NCBI GenBank assembly: GCA_018715445.1
Contig: DVLP01000236.1
Span: 1 to 8,531, forward strand
DNA from: Candidatus Avipropionibacterium avicola
GTDB taxonomy: Bacteria > Actinomycetota > Actinomycetes > Propionibacteriales > Propionibacteriaceae
Length of the DNA: 8,531 nt
Direction: 5' to 3'
Shown here: one piece after another, positions 1 through 6,364 of the stretch
How the letters are laid out: every line of letters begins with the position of its first letter
Numbering within the stretch: position 1 is the first letter of the stretch
The notes under the pieces: generated by a model
The model's input: only the letters and a program-made list of their open reading frames with translations
Database searches by the model: none
What the model was told of the DNA's origin: nothing
Made by a program: the position numbers and the translations under genes

Positions 1-1310
1 GACCAGCCGCGGCGAGCACGGCGCGTCGAGCCTGTCGTGGCGAAGACATCCCCGGAGCTCGACGCGGCGATCACGACGTCGTCGACGGCGATGAGTCCGG
101 CCGAGACGTTGCCGCGGACCTTGGTCGTCCAGTCCGGCAGGAAGCCGTCGACCTCGAAGTGGATGATGGTCTGCCACAGGTCGGCCCCGATGGTGCCGGA
201 TCCGGCCTCGCCGGTGACCCGGACCATGACCCGGTTGTGTCCGGGCACGACCTCGGCCGCGTCCAGGGTGATGGTCCAGACCGATCCGTCCTGGCTGAGC
301 TCCTGGTAGCCCTCGACATTGCCCTTGGAGATCGCATGACCCATCAGGGCGGCCCGGACGCTCTCGACCTCGACGTCATCGCGAAGGATGACGCTGACCT
401 CGATGCCGTCGTCGGTGAGCTCAGCGGTGGCGGCCACGGGCTGCAGGCGGTTGCGATCGGCGACCGACAGGGTGATGGGGGGCAGGCTGCGGCGTCCGGC
501 GGTCAGCTTCGGGTCGACCGGATCGTCGAGGTCGACCCGCTCGACCTCGAACAGGTCGGAGTCCTCGCTGGTGCGCCGCGTGAACTGGTAGTAGCCGGCC
601 CGCTCGGCATTGGCCTCGCCGGTGAGCTCGACCAGACCGTTGACGATGTTGTGCCTCTCACTGTGGATGTGGCCACAGAGGAAGGCATGGGCCTCGCCTT
701 CGGTGAGGACGTCGAGGAATCGGTCGCCGTTGCGCACCTGGTTCGGCGTGAGGGCGACGATGTGGTGACCCACGACCAGGATGGGGCGTCCCTTCGCCTT
801 GGCCAGGTCCTTGCGCAGCCACGACAGCTGCTCCTTGTCGTAGTCGGCGACCGACTGCTGCTGGATGGAGGCGTTGGTGAGCACGACGTGGACGTCGCCG
901 ACGTCGACCGAGTAGTCGGTCGGCCCGATCAGGTCGTGGTAGCCCTCGTGGGCATCGCCGATCCAGGCGGCGTCGTGGTTGCCCGGGACGTGGTGGATCC
1001 GCTTGCCGAACTCGGCGGGGAACATCGCGAGCCAGTGCCGGAACTCGGTGACGCTGCCGTGCTCGGTCAGGTCACCGCCGTGGATCACCAGGTCGGGGTC
1101 GAGCTCGACCAGGGCGTCGATCATCACCTGGGCCCGGGCTGACTTGTCCGGATCCTCAGGGTCGACGTGGACGTCGGTGACATAGGCGATCACCTGTCCG
1201 ACCTCTGGGTCGGCGGCCCGGGCCAGCGGTGCCGGCAGCGAAGCCAGCACGGGTAGGGATGCAGCAGCCAGGAGGTGCCTGCGCTTCACTGTGACGACAT
1301 TGTCAACCAT
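1..1310 (-). CDS. Exported metallophosphoesterase with C-terminal PQQ-like propeller start (3' end cut by window)
   Basis: This is a calcineurin-like phosphoesterase (Metallophos, PF00149 type) of which 436 residues are visible; the C-terminus lies beyond the left edge. The motifs appear in the usual order: DVH (D46, H48), GGD (D80), GNHD (N111, H112), GHH (about 181-183) and GHIH (H214, H216), so the two-metal site looks intact. The N-terminus has basic residues with an RR pair (10-11), a hydrophobic stretch and an ARA-A cleavage-like site near residue 32, which points to export, possibly by Tat. After about residue 275 there is a beta-rich linker, and residues about 393-424 (DWTTKVRG, then AGLIAVDDVVIAASSSGDVFA) resemble the first blade of a PQQ-type propeller. 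The start at 1310 is supported by AAGGAAG about 10 nt upstream. It lies 16 nt after the oxidoreductase stop, so it is probably co-transcribed. The family hydrolyses phosphomonoesters or phosphodiesters; the substrate here is unknown. Confidence 0.88.
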   Translation of the reverse strand, partial: MVDNVVTVKRRHLLAAASLPVLASLPAPLARAADPEVGQVIAYVTDVHVDPEDPDKSARAQVMIDALVELDPDLVIHGGDLTEHGSVTEFRHWLAMFPAEFGKRIHHVPGNHDAAWIGDAHEGYHDLIGPTDYSVDVGDVHVVLTNASIQQQSVADYDKEQLSWLRKDLAKAKGRPILVVGHHIVALTPNQVRNGDRFLDVLTEGEAHAFLCGHIHSERHNIVNGLVELTGEANAERAGYYQFTRRTSEDSDLFEVERVDLDDPVDPKLTAGRRSLPPITLSVADRNRLQPVAATAELTDDGIEVSVILRDDVEVESVRAALMGHAISKGNVEGYQELSQDGSVWTITLDAAEVVPGHNRVMVRVTGEAGSGTIGADLWQTIIHFEVDGFLPDWTTKVRGNVSAGLIAVDDVVIAASSSGDVFATTGSTRRARRGW

Positions 1311-1326
1311 GGTGGTGGCTTCCTTG

Positions 1327-2745
1327 TCAGGTGGGGGATCCTGCGGGGGTCGGTGCGGTGTCGGAGTCCAGGTGCGGACCCAGGTAGGCGCCCTGGTCCA
1401 GCAACTGTCGTTGCAGGGCAGGGACATCGGTGTCATGGACGGTGTGTCCGTCGCGGACGGCCCAGGCGGCGGCCACGCCGGCGGCCTCGCCCATGGCGAA
1501 GCAGGGCGGCATCACCCGTACGGCGGCCAGGGCTTCGTGGGTGGCCGAGATGCAGCGTCCCGAGACCAGGACGTTGTCCAGGTCCTGCGGGGTCAGGCTG
1601 CTGTAGGGGATCTCGTAGATGTTGGCCGTGGGCGGGATGCCGTCGTCGAAGGGCCCGTCGCCGCTGGTCGGGTTGTGGATGTCGACCGGGTAGCCGGCGG
1701 CGGCGATCACGTCGTCGAAGTGTTTGCCCTGTTGGAGGTCCTCGAAGGTCAGGGTGTAGTCACCCAGGATGCGGCGGGTCTCACGGACACCGATGGTGGC
1801 GGCGGTGTCGAGCAGCTCACAGTTCTCCAGGCCCGGCAGCCGCTTGCGGAAGAACTCCAGCAGGTTGGCGACCTGGTGGCGTGCCTCGACCTCGGCGGCG
1901 GTGAGGTCGGCGACGCTGGTGCCGTCCTTGCCGAGCACCCGGGTCGTGTTGATCCGCCAGACGCCCGGCTCAGGGGTGCGGAACAACTGCACGCCGCGGC
2001 GGGGGATCGGGTAGCTGCCGTCCTCGCGGGCCGCGGTGACGATGTCCTCGTACGGGAAGCGGTTCTCCGGGTGGGTGCGGTAGTACTCGTCGACGGCATC
2101 GTCGTCGACGTTCTTGATCCGGAAGAACAGCGTCATCGGCTGGACCTCGCCGTCGCTCTCGCGTCCGTAGGCGAACCGGGCGCCGGCCCCGGCCGCGACA
2201 TCGCCGTCACCGGTGCAGTCGATGACCATGCTGGCCGGCACGTAGCCCAGTCCGTCCTTGTTGGCGACCACGACGCCGCGCACCGTGCGGTCCTCGGCCA
2301 CCACGTCGGCCACGAAGGTGTGCAGCATCAGCTCGACACCGGCCTCCTGCAGCATCTGCAGCCCGACGTACTTGGCGGCCTCGGGATCGAACGGGGTGAC
2401 CCGCTCGTGTCCGAACACCATGAACCCGGCGAACCCGGTCCCCGAGTCGACCCGGGAGGGGTGGATGGCGCCGCCGGAGTCCTCCATCCGGCGGACGAAC
2501 TCGTCGAAGATGCCGCGGACCAACTGGATCTCGCCGTCAAGGGAGAAGGAGGTCATGCAGGGACCGACCAGCCCAGCGGTCAGGTTGCCACCGACGAAGC
2601 CGAAGCGGTCGATGATCCGTACCGAGGTGGCTCCGGCGCGAGCGGCGGCAATCGCGGCCGCGATGCCGGAGGGACCACTGCCGACGACCAGCACGTCGGT
2701 CGCGGGGTAGCTGGTGAGGTGCTCGACGAAATCAGGGGTGCGCAT
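1327..2745 (-). CDS. FAD-dependent oxidoreductase (FAD_oxidored, PF12831 type)
   Basis: A complete 472-residue flavoprotein. The N-terminal Rossmann motif GSGPSG is at 22-27, with the acidic end of the second strand at D46 (IIDRFG), followed by GGNLTAGLVG (52-61), typical of this family. VIDCTGDGDVAAGAG in the middle is the second FAD-contacting segment. The C-terminal signature GRCISATHEA (396-405) followed by MGEAAGVAAAWAV (418-430) is the classic FAD_oxidored ending. No signal peptide or membrane segment is visible, so it should be cytoplasmic. The start at 2745 has GGAG 9 nt upstream. It sits 39 nt downstream of the phosphodiesterase gene and 16 nt upstream of the metallophosphoesterase. 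Members of this family often lie in carbohydrate-uptake loci and most have no proven substrate; here it may oxidise a sugar or polyol hydroxyl, which is inference. Family assignment is firm, the reaction is not known. Confidence 0.92.
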   Translation of the reverse strand: MRTPDFVEHLTSYPATDVLVVGSGPSGIAAAIAAARAGATSVRIIDRFGFVGGNLTAGLVGPCMTSFSLDGEIQLVRGIFDEFVRRMEDSGGAIHPSRVDSGTGFAGFMVFGHERVTPFDPEAAKYVGLQMLQEAGVELMLHTFVADVVAEDRTVRGVVVANKDGLGYVPASMVIDCTGDGDVAAGAGARFAYGRESDGEVQPMTLFFRIKNVDDDAVDEYYRTHPENRFPYEDIVTAAREDGSYPIPRRGVQLFRTPEPGVWRINTTRVLGKDGTSVADLTAAEVEARHQVANLLEFFRKRLPGLENCELLDTAATIGVRETRRILGDYTLTFEDLQQGKHFDDVIAAAGYPVDIHNPTSGDGPFDDGIPPTANIYEIPYSSLTPQDLDNVLVSGRCISATHEALAAVRVMPPCFAMGEAAGVAAAWAVRDGHTVHDTDVPALQRQLLDQGAYLGPHLDSDTAPTPAGSPT

Positions 2746-2784
2746 GGGGACAGTCTCCGTGGTGGTGGCGGATCGGTGGGGTGG

Positions 2785-3660
2785 TCAGCGACGGTTGAGC
2801 AGGGAGCGGCCGCGGCACGGCCAGCGGCGATCCGGCTCGACTCCGAGGTGGTGCCAGGCAGTGGGAGCGATGTCGATGTTCTCAGCCTCCTCGGCCCAGG
2901 TGACCTGCGGCGCATCGCCCAGGAACCCTGCCACCACGTAGGTCTGGCGCTCCTGCCAGCTGCCGCCGCCGTGGCCACCGCCGTCGAGGTGGCCGTGGTC
3001 GGTGGTCAGGATGACCAGCCACTGCTCCTCGGCGAAGCTGGCGCGGGACTCGATGGCGCGGACCATCCGGGCCAGACGCTCGTCCTGACGCCCGATGGCA
3101 GCCCGGTACTCCTCGCCGACACCGTGGTCGTGGGCGGCGGAATCTGTCTCACCGAAGTAGACGAAGCTGAAGTCGGGCCCGTGCTCACCCAGGTGTTGCT
3201 CGGCGGCGTCGATCACGAGCTGGTCGGAGTCGGCGAATCCGCGGGGGTACTCCCGTCGGTCGAACCAGTTCAGCGTGTTGACACCGGTGCCCAACAGGGG
3301 TCCCGGTCCGTACTCGCTGCCGAAGATCAGGGCGGACGCGGCGCCGTAGGTCGTGAGCGACGGATCGGCACCGTGGGCGCGGCTGAGCATGTCCGGGGTG
3401 CGGTGGAACAGGTGGTGCTCACCCTCGTTGCTCAGCACCTGGTGCTGGTCCGGCCAGACGCCGGACAGCATGGTGGACCAGCCGACCGCGGTCTTGGTGG
3501 GGGCGACATCGACATCAGGTTGGGTGGTGCTCCACCAGTGGCCGTTGTTGTCGGCGATGGCGCCGATGGTGGCCGGGCGGAGCTCACGCAGGACGTCGTC
3601 GCGGACACCGTCCCAGCCGACGACGAGGACCTTGGGACGCGGGGATGAGGGACGACTCAT
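2785..3660 (-). CDS. Type I phosphodiesterase / nucleotide pyrophosphatase-like hydrolase
   Basis: A 291-residue alkaline-phosphatase-superfamily enzyme (Phosphodiest, PF01663 type). Visible catalytic elements are the first metal Asp in VVGWDG (D17), the nucleophile segment PTKTAVGWSTMLSG with the expected Thr (T57), ETDSAAHDHG (D173, H177), TTDHGH (D221, H222) and a late GHGG histidine (H230). All metal ligands expected of the fold are therefore present. There is no signal peptide or membrane anchor, so the protein appears cytoplasmic, unlike many NPP enzymes. The start at 3660 is chosen because the conserved core begins ten residues later. In-frame ATGs at 3678 and 3720 exist, but the latter lies inside the palindromic operator candidate. 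None of these starts has a strong ribosome binding site, so the exact start is uncertain. It is the first gene of the leftward arm. The fold also includes phosphonoacetate hydrolases, so C-P or P-O bond chemistry cannot be separated by eye. Confidence 0.88.
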   Translation of the reverse strand: MSRPSSPRPKVLVVGWDGVRDDVLRELRPATIGAIADNNGHWWSTTQPDVDVAPTKTAVGWSTMLSGVWPDQHQVLSNEGEHHLFHRTPDMLSRAHGADPSLTTYGAASALIFGSEYGPGPLLGTGVNTLNWFDRREYPRGFADSDQLVIDAAEQHLGEHGPDFSFVYFGETDSAAHDHGVGEEYRAAIGRQDERLARMVRAIESRASFAEEQWLVILTTDHGHLDGGGHGGGSWQERQTYVVAGFLGDAPQVTWAEEAENIDIAPTAWHHLGVEPDRRWPCRGRSLLNRR

Positions 3661-3709
3661 GGACGTCAGTCTGGCCATCGTCCGAATCGACCTGCAATAC
3701 TTCCCGACA

Positions 3710-3721
3710 GATGTGCACATC
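3710..3721. repeat. Perfect 12-bp palindrome, candidate regulator-binding core
   Basis: GATGTGCACATC reads identically on both strands. Its inner eight bases, TGTGCACA, recur exactly at 4782-4789 upstream of the solute-binding protein gene. The SorC-family product encoded next to it is the obvious candidate ligand for both sites; binding is inferred, not shown. Confidence 0.55.
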
Positions 3722-3747
3722 CGTGCAGTTCACCCAAACTTGCAGAC

Positions 3748-3754
3748 GGAGGGG
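3748..3754 (+). promoter_or_regulatory. Ribosome binding site that fixes the regulator start
   Basis: GGAGGGG lies 9 nt upstream of the ATG at 3764. The reading frame stays open back to 3353, but that upstream part overlaps the oppositely oriented phosphodiesterase gene and does not resemble a regulator. This site and the helix-turn-helix shortly after 3764 identify the real start. Confidence 0.75.
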
Positions 3755-3763
3755 TCGGCGAGC

Positions 3764-4759
3764 ATGGTGCAACGCGACGACATGCGGGCCGAGCTCGCCC
3801 TGAGGGCGGCTCAGCGGTACTACCTGCAGGACGCCACGATGGATGCGATCGCCAAGGAGCTGCGGGTCTCTCGGTCCACGGTGTCGCGGTTGATCAGTTA
3901 CGCCCGGGAGGCCGGGCTGGTGGAGATCCGGGTGCTGCCGCCCACCGCCCAGGTCAGTGAGGTCGAGGCCGAGTTCGCCGAGCGGTACGGGATCCACGCC
4001 CATGTGGTCCACGTGCCCGATCACACCACGCCGGTGGAACGCCACCAACGCACGGCCAGCCACGCCACTCGGGTGCTGAACTCGATCTTCACCTCCGACA
4101 TGGTGCTCGCGCTGGCGTGGGGGACCATGGTGCGCGAGATCAGCGAGGCCCTGACTGCCCGGACGGTGACCAACTGCCGGATCGTGGTGCTGAACGGGAT
4201 CGGCCATCCTCGGGCCCTGGGGGAGCACTACTCCAGCGCCATCCTGACGGCTTTCGGGGCTGCCTACAACGCCTACATCCAGCGGCTGCCGGTGCCGGTC
4301 TTCCTGGACCGGGCCGAGACCAGACAGGCCCTGTTGGAGGAGCGCTCGGTCCAAGCGGCCACCGCGCTGCAGCGCGATGCCGATGTGGCGCTGTTCAGCA
4401 TGGGCCATGTCGAGAACGGCGTCCCGTCGTCGCCGTACCGGGCCGGCTACTTCCTTGACCAGCAGGACTTTCGCGAGTTGCTGGAGGACGGCGTGGTCGG
4501 CGACCTGGCCACCACCTTCATCCGTGCCGACGGCAGCCATGACGGCATCAGACTGAACCGCAGGACGACCGGGCCCGACCTGGAACAGTTCAGCGCCATC
4601 CCCCATCGGATCTGTGCCGTCTCCGGTCACCACAAGATCCCGGCCCTGCGGGCGGCGCTGCGCGGCGGCCTGGTCACCGATCTGGTGATCGACGAGATCA
4701 CCGCCCGGGCCTGTCTCACCGACACCCCGATCGGTACGGCTCCCGAAATCTCCCGGTGA
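3764..4759 (+). CDS. SorC-family (sugar-binding) transcriptional regulator
   Basis: A complete 331-residue protein, the usual size for the SorC family. Residues about 24-49 (TMDAIAKELRVSRSTVSRLI and the following helix) form a winged-helix/HTH DNA-binding domain of the kind seen in SorC and DeoR-like proteins. The rest matches the SorC effector domain (Sugar-bind, PF04198): LALAWGTMV near 115-123, GVVGDLATTFI near 243-253, and the closing segment with AVSGHHKIPALRAAL (285-299) and RGGLVTDLVIDEITA (300-314). Family members usually bind phosphorylated sugars or polyols in this domain and act as tetrameric repressors or activators. The gene faces the enzyme genes across 103 nt and precedes the transporter by 138 nt; both gaps carry TGTGCACA sites, which argues for local control including autoregulation. 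The inducer cannot be read from the sequence. Confidence 0.93.
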   Translation: MVQRDDMRAELALRAAQRYYLQDATMDAIAKELRVSRSTVSRLISYAREAGLVEIRVLPPTAQVSEVEAEFAERYGIHAHVVHVPDHTTPVERHQRTASHATRVLNSIFTSDMVLALAWGTMVREISEALTARTVTNCRIVVLNGIGHPRALGEHYSSAILTAFGAAYNAYIQRLPVPVFLDRAETRQALLEERSVQAATALQRDADVALFSMGHVENGVPSSPYRAGYFLDQQDFRELLEDGVVGDLATTFIRADGSHDGIRLNRRTTGPDLEQFSAIPHRICAVSGHHKIPALRAALRGGLVTDLVIDEITARACLTDTPIGTAPEISR

Positions 4760-4820
4760 GGCCACGTTCACCATCACGACATGTGCACAGGCGTCAATAC
4801 TGCACGTCTGTGCAAGCTCA

Positions 4821-4850
4821 TTGCACGAAGTTCCGTGCCACTCGTAACCT
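4821..4850 (+). promoter_or_regulatory. Weak sigma-70-like promoter candidate for the transporter operon
   Basis: TTGCAC (4821-4826) and TAACCT (4845-4850) are separated by 18 nt, which would place the transcript start around 4857, some 40 nt before the first ATG. The -35 match is only 3 of 6 and the -10 match 4 of 6, so this is tentative. The -35 overlaps one of the TGCA elements, compatible with direct control by the regulator. Confidence 0.22.
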
Positions 4851-4860
4851 CACCTTGAGG
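4848..4860 (+). repeat. Short inverted repeat near the presumed transcript start
   Basis: CCTCA and TGAGG are exact inverted copies separated by CCT. The five-base stem has no following T-run, so it is not an intrinsic terminator. It may be chance, or a small hairpin in the 5' untranslated region. Confidence 0.2.
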
Positions 4861-4897
4861 CCCTGCGGTACGGCCCGCCCGGCGAAAGGAACAACGG

Positions 4898-6364
4898 ATG
4901 TCCACACCATTTCAGGTCAACAGGCGACAGGTGCTCGGCGCGATGGCAGCGCTGCCACTTCTGGCAGGGGGGTGCTCCTTGGTGTCGGGCGGTGGGTCCA
5001 ATGACAACGTTCTGCGGACCAACTACGCCGGCTCGGCCGACACCATGCAGATCCCCAGCCCCAACCCGATCGCCGACAAGCTCTCCGAGGTTGTCGGCAT
5101 GGATGTGACCAACGAACGTACGCCGGAGGACATGGGTGCGGCCCTGGCCGGTGGCCAGGCACCGGACATCTTCCTGTCCTCACGCTCGCAACTGCGGGCC
5201 TATGACCGCCAGGGCCTGCTGCTGGACCTGACTCCGTACCGCGACCAGCTCGCCGACTACGAGGCCTTCGTCACCACCGATCAGCTCAACACCGGCATGA
5301 TCGACGGCAGGCTCATGGCCGTGCTGCGCAAGCCGCGCGAGTTCAGCTACGGAGGCCTGTGGATCCGCGGTGACTGGCTGGACAAGCTGGGTCTCGACCT
5401 GCCGAAGACCACCGAGGACTTCGCCGAGGCGATGAAGGCGTTCCGCGACGAGAAGCCCGGCCGCAGCGATGCCGTGCCGTTCACCGGCTCAGGGGCCGGA
5501 GCCTTCAGCATGCTGTACGGCGCCTTCGGGGTCGGCAGCCCGGACGACCTCTATGCCAATGGTGGCGAGATCGTCGACGGCTACAACGATCCTGCGAACC
5601 TGGAGCCGTTGGAGTACATCCATTCACTCTTTGCCGAGAAGCTGATCGATCCGGACCTGTTCAGCGTCAAGACCGCCGACGCCCGGGACCGTGCCCTCCA
5701 GGGCAGCGCCGGGGCGATCTACACCGGCTGGGACCAGATGAAGAAGCCCGAGTACGTCGAGGCGGCGAAGAAGGCTCAGCCTGACTCCGACTGGCGGATG
5801 ATCGATGTCCTGTCGGCCCCCGGTCACGAAGGCGTGATGCCGTCGGACGCGTACGGTGCGGTGCAGGGCATCCCTGCCGAACTCGCGGACAACGAGGAGA
5901 AGCTCAACGCCACGATCAAGCTGCTCAACTACCTCGGCACCGAGGAGGGCTCCCGCCTGGTGATGTTCGGCATCGAGGGCACCCACTACGAGGTCGACGG
6001 CGACTCGGTCAAGGCCCTGCCCGCCATGGACGAGGAGGGTGCCTACTTCTTCGCGTACCAGATGGCCGGTCGCGACGAGGAGTTCTACCTGGACGTGAAG
6101 TTCGATGCGCAGCGCGAGTACTGGAAGGCCTGCATGGAACGCGAGCGCCTGGCCACGTACCAGACCCTGGTGACGCCGCCGGAAGGCTTCAGCACTGCCG
6201 ACGCCAACCGCTTCGGCTCCGAGCAGACCGTGCTCTTCATGACCGGTGAGCGCAATCTCAACGAGTACCCGAAGTTCCTGGACGAGCTCAACTCCCAGTT
6301 CGACTACTCGACCTATGTCGACTCGGCACGGGAGCAGCTGGCTGAGCTGGGACTGCCGGAGTGA
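4898..6364 (+). CDS. ABC transporter extracellular solute-binding lipoprotein (family 1, LplA-like)
   Basis: A 488-residue substrate-binding protein of a carbohydrate ABC importer. The N-terminus has a twin-arginine pair (R9-R10 in NRRQVLG), a hydrophobic core and a lipobox ending LAGGC with C26 as the lipidation site, so it should be a Tat- or Sec-exported lipoprotein on the outer face of the membrane. After a Ser/Gly-rich linker, features of family 1 binding proteins follow: ALAGGQAPDIFLSS (82-95), the RQGLLLDLTPY element (104-113), YGGLWIRGDWLDKLGLDLPKT (151-171) and the EDF segment. Its length and its permease partners fit the LplA/YtcQ subgroup rather than shorter maltose-type binding proteins. 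The start at 4898 has AAGGA 7 nt upstream. Its stop overlaps the next start (GTGA), so translation is probably coupled. The family suggests an oligosaccharide or sugar derivative as ligand, but the identity is not readable. Confidence 0.93.
   Translation: MSTPFQVNRRQVLGAMAALPLLAGGCSLVSGGGSNDNVLRTNYAGSADTMQIPSPNPIADKLSEVVGMDVTNERTPEDMGAALAGGQAPDIFLSSRSQLRAYDRQGLLLDLTPYRDQLADYEAFVTTDQLNTGMIDGRLMAVLRKPREFSYGGLWIRGDWLDKLGLDLPKTTEDFAEAMKAFRDEKPGRSDAVPFTGSGAGAFSMLYGAFGVGSPDDLYANGGEIVDGYNDPANLEPLEYIHSLFAEKLIDPDLFSVKTADARDRALQGSAGAIYTGWDQMKKPEYVEAAKKAQPDSDWRMIDVLSAPGHEGVMPSDAYGAVQGIPAELADNEEKLNATIKLLNYLGTEEGSRLVMFGIEGTHYEVDGDSVKALPAMDEEGAYFFAYQMAGRDEEFYLDVKFDAQREYWKACMERERLATYQTLVTPPEGFSTADANRFGSEQTVLFMTGERNLNEYPKFLDELNSQFDYSTYVDSAREQLAELGLPE

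Larger units (their letters stand above)
3661..3763. promoter_or_regulatory. Divergent intergenic regulatory region with candidate operator cluster
   Basis: This 103-nt gap separates the leftward enzyme genes from the rightward regulator, so it must hold both 5' regions unless transcription starts farther away. It contains TGCAA (3693-3697), TGTGCACA (3712-3719), GTGCA (3723-3727) and TTGCA (3740-3744). The outer TGCAA and TTGCA are inverted around 3718.5, close to the central palindrome. A weak rightward promoter candidate is TGGCCA (3672-3677), an 18-nt spacer and AATACT (3696-3701), each 4 of 6 to consensus. The TGCA elements would then lie around and just downstream of the start site, a position suited to repression. 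The operator is proposed from its symmetry and from its recurrence in the second gap at 4760-4897. Confidence 0.5.
4760..4897 (+). promoter_or_regulatory. Promoter/operator region of the transporter operon
   Basis: This non-coding gap carries TGTGCACA (4782-4789), an inverted pair TGCAC/GTGCA (4801-4805 and 4810-4814, 4-nt spacer) and TTGCAC (4821-4826). The centres of the first two elements are 22 nt apart, about two helical turns, so they would present on the same DNA face. The same TGTGCACA and a CAATACT heptamer (4795-4801) occur in the gap upstream of the regulator. No convincing rho-independent terminator follows the regulator stop, so read-through from the regulator is possible in addition to an own promoter. 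AAGGA (4886-4890) is a well placed ribosome binding site for the ATG at 4898. Confidence 0.5.

Noticed and set aside
159..1142. A 327-codon open frame on the + strand opposite the metallophosphoesterase
   Set aside because: The opposite strand encodes all the metallophosphoesterase motifs in order, and the + strand product is biased and unrecognisable.
1291..3648. A 785-codon open frame on the + strand opposite the oxidoreductase and phosphodiesterase genes
   Set aside because: It is antisense to two proteins with intact family motifs. Its product is Gly/Val/Asp-rich low-complexity text with no recognisable motif, as expected for a mirror frame in high-GC DNA.
3353..3763. An N-terminal extension of the regulator reading frame
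   Set aside because: It would overlap the divergent phosphodiesterase gene and cross the operator region. A strong ribosome binding site and the HTH domain place the start at 3764.
3584..4777. A 397-codon open frame on the - strand opposite the SorC gene
   Set aside because: It is rich in His, Gly, Arg and Asp, has no family motifs, and runs across both the regulator and the divergent intergenic region.
4848..4860. The CCTCA/TGAGG inverted repeat as a terminator of the regulator gene
   Set aside because: The stem is only five base pairs, no T-run follows, and it lies nearly 90 nt after the stop codon.
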